Positions 33,343-40,581 of a stretch of DNA of 64,000 nt are shown here, one piece after another (positions within the stretch are counted from its first letter, which is position 1; each line of letters opens with the position of its first letter). The stretch is from contig NZ_JAAXKZ010000001.1 in assembly GCF_012911875.1 (NCBI RefSeq), positions 62,001 to 126,000 of the forward strand, written 5' to 3'. This DNA comes from Pseudonocardia bannensis (GTDB lineage Bacteria; Actinomycetota; Actinomycetes; Mycobacteriales; Pseudonocardiaceae). The notes below the pieces were generated by a model, which was not told where the DNA came from, did no database searches, and saw nothing but the letters and a program-made list of their open reading frames with translations. Position numbers and translations under genes: made by a program.

Positions 33343-34568
33343 CCGGGGTCGACCCGGCGCGGGCCCTCCTTGCTCGGCCGGACGTCGATGTCGAAGATCG
33401 CCGTCGGGATGTAGACGGTGGAGCACGAGTTCGGGATGTCGACGACAGCGGAGTGCCGGCCCTCGACCGGTGCGGCGCCCAGGATCATGTACGCCTGCTC
33501 GGGGGTGAAGCCGAGCTTGGACAGGTAGTCGATCGCGTGCAGGCAGGCTCGCTTGTAGGCCAGCTGCGCGTCGAGGTAGCGCTGCGTGCCGTCGAGCTCG
33601 ACGGAGATCCCGGAGAACGCGAGCCACTCGCTGTACTGGGGGGCGGTGATACCCGGCAGGAAGATCGCGTTCTCGCCGACGCCGTAGGACTCCATGCCGT
33701 TGCGGATGACGTCGACGTGCAGGTCGATGAACCCGCCCATCTCGATCGCGCCGCAGAAGGTGATCTCGCCGTCGCCCTGTGAGAAGTGCAGGTCGCCGAC
33801 CGAGAGCTTCGCCTCGGGGACGAACACCGGGTAGAAGACGCGGGTCCCGGCGGTGAGGTTCTTGATGTCCTGGTTGCCGCCGTTCTCCCGGGGCGGTGCG
33901 GTCCGGGCGGCCTCCGCTGCCGCGGCCTCGAACGCGGTCCCTTCCAGTGAGCCGAGGATGGCGTCCTGCGGCAGCGGTGGCAGCGCCAGCGGCGGCACCC
34001 GGTCCGGGTCGGTCGCGATGAGCGCCCCCTCCCGCTCGTTCCAGGTGTCGAGGAGTTCCGTCGAGGGCGCCGTGCCCATCAGGCCCGGGTGCACGATGCC
34101 GGTGAACGAGACGTGCGGGATGTGCCGCGAGGTCGCCTGTTGGCCGCGGAAGTCCCAGACCACCTTGTAGGCGTCGGGGAACTCGTCGGTGAGGAATCCG
34201 CCGCCGTTCCGCTTGGCGAAGATGCCGGTGTAGCCCCAGCCCTGCCCGGCCAGCGGCCCGGAGTCCTCCCCCGGCACGGGCCCCACGTCGACGATGTCCA
34301 CCATCAACAGGTCCCCGGGCCGGGCGCCCTCGACGGCGATCGGCCCGCTGAGACAGTGCACCCGCGACAGCGGCGCGTCGCGGACGTCCTCGGCGGAGTC
34401 GTCGTTGTGGATGGCGCCGTCGAACCACTCCCGGCAGTGCACCCGGAACGTGTCGTCTGGCCGGACGGTCACGGCGGCCGGGATGTCGTAGTGCCACCGG
34501 TTGTGACCGACGATCTGCTGCTCGGTGAAGGGTTTGGTGTTGTCGAGTGGGAACACGACTGGAGGCAT
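33315..34568 (-). CDS. fmdA: Formamidase/acetamidase
   Basis: A 417-residue member of the FmdA_AmdA family that hydrolyses formamide or acetamide to the acid and ammonia. Family blocks include GHNRWHYDIPAAVTV, REWFDGAIHND, GYTGIFAKRNGGGFLTDEFP, SFTGIVHPGLMG, GDLHFSQGDGEITFCGAIEMGG and DIPNSCSTVYIP. AAGGA lies six bases before ATG 34568. An FmdB-type zinc protein is encoded 157 bp upstream in the same direction, the classical fmdB-fmdA pairing. The role is use of amides as nitrogen source. Confidence 0.93.
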   Translation of the reverse strand: MPPVVFPLDNTKPFTEQQIVGHNRWHYDIPAAVTVRPDDTFRVHCREWFDGAIHNDDSAEDVRDAPLSRVHCLSGPIAVEGARPGDLLMVDIVDVGPVPGEDSGPLAGQGWGYTGIFAKRNGGGFLTDEFPDAYKVVWDFRGQQATSRHIPHVSFTGIVHPGLMGTAPSTELLDTWNEREGALIATDPDRVPPLALPPLPQDAILGSLEGTAFEAAAAEAARTAPPRENGGNQDIKNLTAGTRVFYPVFVPEAKLSVGDLHFSQGDGEITFCGAIEMGGFIDLHVDVIRNGMESYGVGENAIFLPGITAPQYSEWLAFSGISVELDGTQRYLDAQLAYKRACLHAIDYLSKLGFTPEQAYMILGAAPVEGRHSAVVDIPNSCSTVYIPTAIFDIDVRPSKEGPRRVDPGQGVPRASF

Positions 34569-34725
34569 GGCCCGTCCTTGTCTCGATGATCTCCAGGGGA
34601 TGGCGGTCAGCCCGTTCCCCCATCACCGTCCGTCTTCGGGTCGACCGGATCTCTGCGGCGTGGAGCGGTCCGGCGCCGGCCGTTGATGCGCCTCGGGTGC
34701 GCCCGGGCCGGCTCGGCGACCGGGC

Positions 34726-35004
34726 TCACGGTCGCGGCAACCGGCGCAGCGCGGGATTCCGCGGGGCGACCGGCGGTCGACGTGGCGGCGGCGACGTGAC
34801 CACCCCGGGCGCGCTCGCGGTGGCCTCCGCGCGATCGATCGCGGACACGAGAGCACGTGGCGCGAGGCCCAGCAGCGGCGCGGTGAACACGCGTCGCAGG
34901 TCCGTCGTGCAGCGCGGACACGGCCAGGCGGGCGCGGCGGTGCCGATGGGGGCACGCACCTCGGTGATCCCGTGCTCGACACATCGATATTGATAGATCG
35001 CCAT
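34726..35004 (-). CDS. fmdB: FmdB-type zinc-ribbon regulatory protein
   Basis: A 92-residue protein starting MAIYQYRC, the FmdB signature. The zinc ligands read Cys8, His11, Cys29, Cys32, so the second cysteine of the usual CxxC is His. The C-terminal half is Pro/Arg-rich and poorly conserved. AAGAGG supports ATG 35004; the ATG three bases upstream is possible. FmdB was described as a regulator of formamidase synthesis in Methylophilus, and the gene sits directly upstream of fmdA here. Confidence 0.85.
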   Translation of the reverse strand: MAIYQYRCVEHGITEVRAPIGTAAPAWPCPRCTTDLRRVFTAPLLGLAPRALVSAIDRAEATASAPGVVTSPPPRRPPVAPRNPALRRLPRP

Positions 35005-35593
35005 CATCCGGCCTCTTTCCCGCCGGTGCGGAACCGCCGGCAGCAGCCCTGACCCGAAAATTCTGGCCACCATCGAAGTGGGCAGTCAATAGCCTCTTCG
35101 GTTGCGCAACGGTGCCCCCGGGCAGCGATAGAGACACGCTTCATTGCAGCTCATCGGGCCTGCCGCCGAGCCGTCACGTCTTCACCGACCGCGCCGGAAA
35201 TTGAGCATATCCAGCACCGGGAACCGCTCGTCCCGTTCTCATCCAGAATGGCCGAAAATTGTTTCGGCCCGTGCTGTGATCGCGCAGGGCCCACCTTGGG
35301 ACCGCCGGCCGGGTGGCCGGGTCGTGCCCGGCCCGTCGGAGAGCGAGCGCGCGGAACGGTGGGATTCGACATGGTCTGCACGTCCGGGTCGTTCGGATGC
35401 GAAGCCGTTGGGGGTACCCGTCCGCGCCACGGGCAACCACGCACAGCCGAGGCATCGACACCGGAGACAGGCCCACGGACACCGGTCGGCGCTCGCCGGG
35501 AGGCGCTGCGCTGGTCCGGGAAGTGTCGTCACTCGCCGCGATGGGAGACGCCGTTCGAGACCGTGGATCTCGTCCGGCGCAGCACGACCTGAG
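35005..35593. other. Non-coding stretch with a hairpin
   Basis: About 590 bp of lower-GC sequence upstream of fmdB. Frames on both strands are Arg/Pro-rich shadows without binding sites, and no gene is supported. The inverted repeat at 35250-35269 is the only clear structure. The fmdB promoter should lie at its left end. Confidence 0.5.
35250..35269. promoter_or_regulatory. AT-containing inverted repeat
   Basis: GGCCGAAA and TTTCGGCC flank ATTG, an eight-base perfect inverted repeat in a gene-free stretch. It could be an operator or a short terminator. Confidence 0.4.
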
Positions 35594-35752
35594 CTACACG
35601 CCGCTCGACGACTCGTCGGCGTCCTCACCGGGGCAGTTCTCCAGGTGCCGGGTGAGGGCGCGGACGAGACCTTCCTCGCTGAAGGCGATGACACGGGCGT
35701 CGGCGCACCAGGGGCAGGTGCGCGTCAAGTGCGGTGAGCCTGGGGTGTTCAC
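35594..35752 (-). CDS. Small C2HC zinc-finger-like protein
   Basis: A 52-residue frame whose core reads TCPWCADARVIAF and then LTRHLENCPGED, giving Cys13, Cys16, His36 and Cys40 in a zinc-binding layout. The tail is acidic. I know no named family for it. GTG 35752 was chosen because similarity-like composition begins there; GTG 35809 would add 19 residues. Neither start has a good ribosome binding site. It lies downstream of the flavin oxidoreductase gene, 67 bp away, in the same direction. Confidence 0.45.
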   Translation of the reverse strand: MNTPGSPHLTRTCPWCADARVIAFSEEGLVRALTRHLENCPGEDADESSSGV

Positions 35753-35819
35753 CCGGGGCAGCCTAGGCGCGCCCGAGGGGCCACGGCTCCCATCCTGGAC
35801 AAGGGTCACACTGCGTGAT

Positions 35820-36839
35820 TCACGACGCGAACAGTGCCGCCAATCGGGTGTCGGACTCCGCCAGCGCGGCCCGGTCGAAGGTCGATGTGGAGGCGAGCAC
35901 CTCGTCGGCACCGGTGCGCGCGAGTAGAGCATCGAGCTCTGCGGCGACCGTGGCGTCGTCGCCGTGAACCGTCCGGCCGACCGCGGCGTCGACCACGCTG
36001 CGCTGCCGTGCCGACAGCGTCCGGGATGCGACCCCGGCCACCGGCTCCAGGGCGGGGAACTCGCCGTTCGTCCGGGCCGCGGCGAGCGCCCAGGCCTCGG
36101 GCAGCGCGAGTTCCCGGGCTGCCGCCACGGAATCGGCGACCAGCACATCCAGGGACAGAACGACATAGGGCTGGGCGCCGGGTGCCTGTGGCCGGAACCG
36201 GCCGCGGTAGTCGTCGAGTGCCTCGCCGATACGGTCACCGGCGAGGACCGGACCGCCGACGACGACCGGGAGCCCAGCCGCGGCCGCGACCGCGAGCCCG
36301 CGACCGGTGGCCAGCACGTAGACCGGGACGGGCGCATCGAGCCGTGGCCGCGCCGTCACCGCCGCCCGGCCGTCGAGATAACTGCGCAGCTCGGCGAGGT
36401 CCTCGGTGAACGTGTCGGGTTCGTCGGCGGCGCGGCGCAGGGCCCGGCGGACCGGTGGGGTGAAGCCGAGCGAGCGGCCGACCCCGAGGTCGATCCGACC
36501 CGGGAAGAGCGCTTCGAGCATCGCGAACTGCTCAGCCACGACCAGAGGTTGGTGGTTGGGCAGCATCACGCCGCCGGACCCGACCCTGATCCGCTCGGTG
36601 CGTGCGGCGACGGCGGCCATCAGGACCGGCGGGCTGCCACTGGCGATGCCCGGGACGCCGTGGTGCTCGGCGACCCAGAACCGGTGGTAGCCCAGCCGTT
36701 CGGCCCGCACGGCGCGCTCGACGGTGTCGCGCAGCGCGATCGCGTCGGGCTCCCCGGCCCGTGTGCGCGACCGGTCCAGCAGCGAGAGGCGCACGGACTC
36801 GAGCATCACCGCGGGCAACGCGGCACCCGGCACCGGCAT
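35820..36839 (-). CDS. LLM-class flavin-dependent oxidoreductase (MsnO8-like)
   Basis: A 339-residue luciferase-like oxidoreductase. Typical blocks are VRLSLLDRSRTRAG, AERLGYHRFWVAEHHGVPGIASG, VGSGGVMLPNHQPLVVAEQFAMLEALFPGRIDLGVGRS. The cofactor is probably FMN or F420. ATG 36839 is given; ATG 36806 or GTG 36809 would fit the usual short N-terminus. Neither has a clear binding site. The region before it is a tandem repeat array, so its promoter would have to lie in or beyond the array, or it depends on read-through from the M3 peptidase gene. Confidence 0.85.
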   Translation of the reverse strand: MPVPGAALPAVMLESVRLSLLDRSRTRAGEPDAIALRDTVERAVRAERLGYHRFWVAEHHGVPGIASGSPPVLMAAVAARTERIRVGSGGVMLPNHQPLVVAEQFAMLEALFPGRIDLGVGRSLGFTPPVRRALRRAADEPDTFTEDLAELRSYLDGRAAVTARPRLDAPVPVYVLATGRGLAVAAAAGLPVVVGGPVLAGDRIGEALDDYRGRFRPQAPGAQPYVVLSLDVLVADSVAAARELALPEAWALAAARTNGEFPALEPVAGVASRTLSARQRSVVDAAVGRTVHGDDATVAAELDALLARTGADEVLASTSTFDRAALAESDTRLAALFAS

Positions 36840-36855
36840 TCCAGGCGCCTGATCG

Positions 36856-37047
36856 CCGACTCACGCACCCGAAACCACCGACTCGCGCGTCCGAATCCCC
36901 CGACTCGCGCGCCCGAAACCACCGACTCGCGCGTCCGAATCCCCCGACTCGCGCGTCCGAATCCCTCGACTCGCGCGCCCGAAACCACCGACTCGCGCGT
37001 GCGAATCCCCCGACTCGCGCACCTGGAGACGCCGACTCGCAGTCAGG
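36856..37047. repeat. 22-bp tandem array with GCGAGTCG core (locus 1)
   Basis: Nine tandem units of 22 bp start at 36856, 36878, 36900, 36922, 36944, 36966, 36988, 37010 and 37032. On the plus strand each begins CCGACTCGCG (one begins TCGACTCGCG) and two spacer types alternate, ending GAAACCA or GAATCCC. Read along the M3 peptidase gene, the array starts within a few bases of its stop codon with core GCGAGTCGG. It fills the whole space to the flavin oxidoreductase gene. Confidence 0.9.
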
Positions 37048-39085
37048 TGCGGGCCAGCCCCCGGCGGGCGAGCAGCGGCGCGATCTCCGGGTCGCGGCCG
37101 CGGAACGCGCGGTAGGCCTCCATCGCGTCGACGCTGCCGCCCCTCGACAGCAGCTCGCGGCGGAACGTGTCGCCGTTCTCGCGGCGCAACCCGCCGTTGG
37201 ACTTGAACCACTCCACGGTGTCGGCGTCCAGCACCTCCGACCAGATGTAGGAGTAGTAGCCCGCGCTGTAGCCGCCCGCGAAGATGTGGTTGAAGTACGT
37301 GCTGCGATAGCGCGGGGGGACGGTCGGCAGCGCGATCCCCGCAGCGGCCAGCGCCTCGGTCTCGAACCGCTGCACGTCATCGACCTTGTCGTCGGCGTCG
37401 AGGGTGTGCCAGGCCTGGTCGAGCAGCGCGGCGGCGAGGTACTCGGTCGTCGCGAACCCCTCGCCGTACTGCCGGCCGGCCAGTAGCCGCTCGATCAGCT
37501 CCGGCGGCAGCGGCTCGCCGGTCTCGTGGTGGCGCGCGTAGTTGGCCAGGATCTCCGGCCACAACGCCCACATCTCGTTGACCTGTGACGGGTACTCGAC
37601 GAAGTCGCGGGGCACGCCGGTGCCGGAGAACATCGGGTAACGCACGTCGGAGAACAGCCCGTGCAGCGCGTGCCCGAACTCGTGGAACAGCGTGGTCACC
37701 TCGTCGAAGGTGAGCAGCGTGGGCTCGCCCGCACCCGCCCGGGAGATGTTGAGCGTGTTCATGACGACCGGCCGGGTGCCGAGCAGCCCCGACTGCGACA
37801 CCAGCGCATTCATCCACGCTCCGCCGCGCTTGGACTCCCGCGCGTAGAGGTCCGCGCCGAACAGGCCGAGCGGCTCGTCGCCGTCGGGGCCCTCCTGGAA
37901 GACCTCCCAGACCCGGACGTCCTCGTGGTACATCGGCAGGTCGTGGCGTTCGGCGAAGCGCAGCCCGTAGAGCAGCCCGGCGGCGTGGAAGACACCGTCG
38001 TGCAGCACCCGCTCCAGCTCGAGGTAGGGCCGCAGCTCGGCGGCGTCCAGGTCGAAGCGCTCGCGGCGAACCCGCTCGGCGTAGAACGACCAGTCCCAGG
38101 GCTGGATCTCGTGCCCGGCCGCGCGCTCCAGCTCCGCGGCCTCCGCCTCGGCGTTCTCTGCGGCGGCCGGGGCCAGGCCGGCGAGCATCTCGGTGACGGC
38201 GTCCACGCTGCCCGCGGTGTTGTCCTCGATCACGTACGCGGCGTGGTTCGGATACCCGAGCAGGCGGGCCCGCTCGGCGCGCAACGCGGTCATCCGGCGG
38301 ACCAGCTCGGTCGTGTCGTGGGCGTTGCCGCGCCCGCCGCGCCGGACCGACGCGGTGAACAGTTGCTCGCGCAGACCCCGGTCGGTCAGCGAGGCGAGGG
38401 CGGGCTGGCCGGTCGGCAGGACCAGGGTGATCAGATGCCCGTCGCGGCCCCGGGCCGTCGCCGCCGAGGCGGCCGCCGAGATCGCGTCGGGCGACAGGCC
38501 GTCGAGGCGAGCCGGGTCGTCGACCGGCACCGCTGAGTCGTTGGCCTCCGCCAGCAGCCGGGTGCCGAAAACGGTGGACAGTGTGGACAGCTCGGCGTTG
38601 AGCTCACGAAGCCGCTGCTGGTCCGTCTCGCCGAGCTCGGCACCCGCGCGGACGGCGTCGGTGTGGTAGCGCTCGAGCAACCGGTAGGACTCGGGGTCGA
38701 GGCCGAGCTCGTCACGGCGGGAGTGGAGGTCCCGGATCCGGGCGAAGATCCGCGGGTCGAGCGCGATCGCGTCCCGGTGCGCGGCCAGTTCCGGGGCGAT
38801 CTCCTCCTGGATCCGCTCGATCGCCGGGTTGGTGTGCGCGCTCGCCCGGCTGAAGAAGACGGTGGACACCCGCTGCAGGGTGCGTCCGGACCGCTCCAGC
38901 GCGACGATCGTGTTCTCGAACGTCGCCGGCTCCGGAGCCGTCGCGATGGCCTCGACCTCGGCACGCTGCTCGGCCATCCCCTGGTCGAACGCGGGGCGGT
39001 AGTGCCCGTCGGCGATCCGGGAGAAGTCGGGAAGCTGGTAGGGCAGTTCGCTCGGGGTGAGGAACGGGTTGTCGGCCGAGGTCAT
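37043..39085 (-). CDS. M3-family zinc metallopeptidase (Dcp/oligopeptidase A type)
   Basis: A 680-residue cytosolic peptidase that degrades short peptides. The zinc motif HEFGHALHG starts at His468 and the third ligand is the Glu of SQVNEMW. FVEYPSQ and the C-terminal GYSAGYYSYIWSEVLDADT block are as in dipeptidyl carboxypeptidase Dcp. ATG 39085 fits a leaderless promoter (TAGGTT six bases upstream). The stop codon is embedded in the first unit of the 22-bp array. Confidence 0.93.
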   Translation of the reverse strand: MTSADNPFLTPSELPYQLPDFSRIADGHYRPAFDQGMAEQRAEVEAIATAPEPATFENTIVALERSGRTLQRVSTVFFSRASAHTNPAIERIQEEIAPELAAHRDAIALDPRIFARIRDLHSRRDELGLDPESYRLLERYHTDAVRAGAELGETDQQRLRELNAELSTLSTVFGTRLLAEANDSAVPVDDPARLDGLSPDAISAAASAATARGRDGHLITLVLPTGQPALASLTDRGLREQLFTASVRRGGRGNAHDTTELVRRMTALRAERARLLGYPNHAAYVIEDNTAGSVDAVTEMLAGLAPAAAENAEAEAAELERAAGHEIQPWDWSFYAERVRRERFDLDAAELRPYLELERVLHDGVFHAAGLLYGLRFAERHDLPMYHEDVRVWEVFQEGPDGDEPLGLFGADLYARESKRGGAWMNALVSQSGLLGTRPVVMNTLNISRAGAGEPTLLTFDEVTTLFHEFGHALHGLFSDVRYPMFSGTGVPRDFVEYPSQVNEMWALWPEILANYARHHETGEPLPPELIERLLAGRQYGEGFATTEYLAAALLDQAWHTLDADDKVDDVQRFETEALAAAGIALPTVPPRYRSTYFNHIFAGGYSAGYYSYIWSEVLDADTVEWFKSNGGLRRENGDTFRRELLSRGGSVDAMEAYRAFRGRDPEIAPLLARRGLART

Positions 39086-39091
39086 CTTTCC

Positions 39092-39097
39092 AACCTA
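39092..39097 (-). promoter_or_regulatory. -10 element of a leaderless promoter for the M3 peptidase
   Basis: TAGGTT on the minus strand, six bases before ATG 39085. Confidence 0.5.
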
Positions 39098-39145
39098 ACC
39101 GCCGGAATCCGGGTGCGACGCGATCCGAGCTCGGCGGCCGCGGTG

Positions 39146-39805
39146 TCATGCGGTTCCCGTGGCCGTGAGCCGCGCGAACACCACGACGTTGTCGAGGTAG
39201 TTGCCGCTGGCTCGATCGAAGGCGCCACCGCAGGTGATGAGCCGCAGTTCGGGGGACTCGGTGTTGCCGTAGACCTGCTGGGTGGGAAACCGCGACTTGG
39301 CGAATCGGTCGACCCGGTAGGCGGTGAATGTCGCCGTGCGGCCGTCGGCCCGGGTCACGCTGATGTCGTCGCCCGGTCGGACATCGTGTAGCCGTGTGAA
39401 CAGTCCCGGTACCCCGGCGTAGTCGACGTGCGCCGCGATGACCGCCGGTCCGACTTCGCCCGGCGTCGGGCCGAGCTCGAACCACCCGGCGGTCACTGCG
39501 TCCTCGGGGACCTCCATCTCCCCGGTCCGGGTCAGCCCCAGGTCGATGAGCCGGTCGGTGCGCATGCCGATCGACCGCACGCTCACGGCCACCGGCCGGG
39601 CCTTCGGCAAGGCCGGGAGGGGCCGTTCCGGTGCGGCGGCCAGGGTTGGTGACGGTATCGGCGTGACGGGCACCGAGGGCGTGACGGGGGCCGGGGACGG
39701 GGCCGTCGATGCCGGATCGGAGCTGGTGCCGCAGCCGGCGACCGCACCGGTCACCGCGAGCACGGTGAGCAGCACGGCCACCAGCCGCCATGATCGGCTA
39801 GGCAC
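39146..39805 (-). CDS. Class F sortase, probable lipoprotein
   Basis: A 219-residue protein with a signal sequence ending in a lipobox-like AVAGC (Cys about 25), a Pro/Ser/Thr linker and a sortase domain. The catalytic His is in VIAAHVDYAG, the Cys in LRLITCGGAFD, and an Arg-containing strand follows. Class F (TLxTC-GG) enzymes are common in actinobacteria. GTG 39805 overlaps the end of the Excalibur gene by eight bases, so the two are co-translated. No LPxTG substrate is seen nearby. Confidence 0.85.
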   Translation of the reverse strand: MPSRSWRLVAVLLTVLAVTGAVAGCGTSSDPASTAPSPAPVTPSVPVTPIPSPTLAAAPERPLPALPKARPVAVSVRSIGMRTDRLIDLGLTRTGEMEVPEDAVTAGWFELGPTPGEVGPAVIAAHVDYAGVPGLFTRLHDVRPGDDISVTRADGRTATFTAYRVDRFAKSRFPTQQVYGNTESPELRLITCGGAFDRASGNYLDNVVVFARLTATGTA

Positions 39806-40346
39806 GTGAGGGCCGGCCACCGGTGTCGACGCCACCGACCGGGTGCACCTGGACCTGCTGGTTGTCACTCCCGAAGTGGCTCTCACAGGCGATGCCGTCG
39901 TCATCGGCGTCGAGTCGCTCCGGGTCCGACGGGTCGGCTTCCAGCGCGGCCTGCGCGTCGGCCTGGGAGGCGAAGTCGGGGCAATCGCGGTCCCGGTTCT
40001 CCTGCGCCGACGTGGTCGGAAGGAATCGCGCGGAGGTGTCGACCGGGTCCGGCGAGGGCTCCGGCGACGGCTCCGGCTCCGGGTCCGGCGACGGCTCCGG
40101 CGACGGCGACGAGGTACCCCGGCGCGGCAGCAATTCACACGCGATGCCGTCGCCGTCATCGTCAAGGCGATGGGGGTCGCCGACGCCCCGATCCAGCACC
40201 TCCTGAGCGACCTCCGGGAACTGGAAGTCACCGCAGTCCAGGTCCGGCTGTGCCACGGCGGTGCCGGGGAAGGTCAGGAACCCGACAGTCGCCAGCACGG
40301 AGAGGGCCGCCGACAGTCGGGCAGCGCGGGTGACAGCCATGCTCAC
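39798..40346 (-). CDS. Secreted protein with two Excalibur calcium-binding domains
   Basis: A 182-residue exported protein: signal peptide (about 1-32, ending GTAVA), Excalibur domain 1 (CGDFQFPEVAQEVLD, then DDDGDGIACE), a Ser-Pro-Glu/Asp repeat linker, Excalibur domain 2 (DCPDFASQADAQAAL, then DADDDGIACE) and a short tail. The Asp-rich loops should bind calcium outside the cell. GTG 40346 is preceded by AAAGGA at five bases. It overlaps the sortase gene, suggesting a functional pair. Confidence 0.88.
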   Translation of the reverse strand: MSMAVTRAARLSAALSVLATVGFLTFPGTAVAQPDLDCGDFQFPEVAQEVLDRGVGDPHRLDDDGDGIACELLPRRGTSSPSPEPSPDPEPEPSPEPSPDPVDTSARFLPTTSAQENRDRDCPDFASQADAQAALEADPSDPERLDADDDGIACESHFGSDNQQVQVHPVGGVDTGGRPSRA

Positions 40347-40581
40347 GAATGTCCTTTCGGGAGGACCACCAGTAGCGGGCCGCAGCGGATCGAGTTCAGC
40401 GACCGCAACCGGTAATCGAATCGCATGTGAAGTCCGTTACATGCTGTTGGCGCGCTATGAGGCAATCACTGGATGACGCAAGGTGATCCCTCGTCGACGG
40501 CGCGGCGCGAGCGCGGTACGGCTGATCGCACGGCCCAGCTGGACGGGAGGGCGTGCGGCTGCCGCACCGCGGGCGCCGTGG

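Noticed and set aside
35594-36337. 247-residue minus-strand protein
   Set aside because: Most of it is a shadow of the flavin oxidoreductase in another frame; only the last 52 residues look protein-like and were annotated separately.
36806-37040. Protein-coding repeats across the 22-bp array
   Set aside because: The array is open in several frames on both strands only because the period (22) and GC content avoid stops; frames shift relative to the unit and there is no ribosome binding site.
36856-37047. CRISPR-like array
   Set aside because: Units are tandem 22-mers without unique spacers and the same core recurs at two other gene ends; no cas gene is present.
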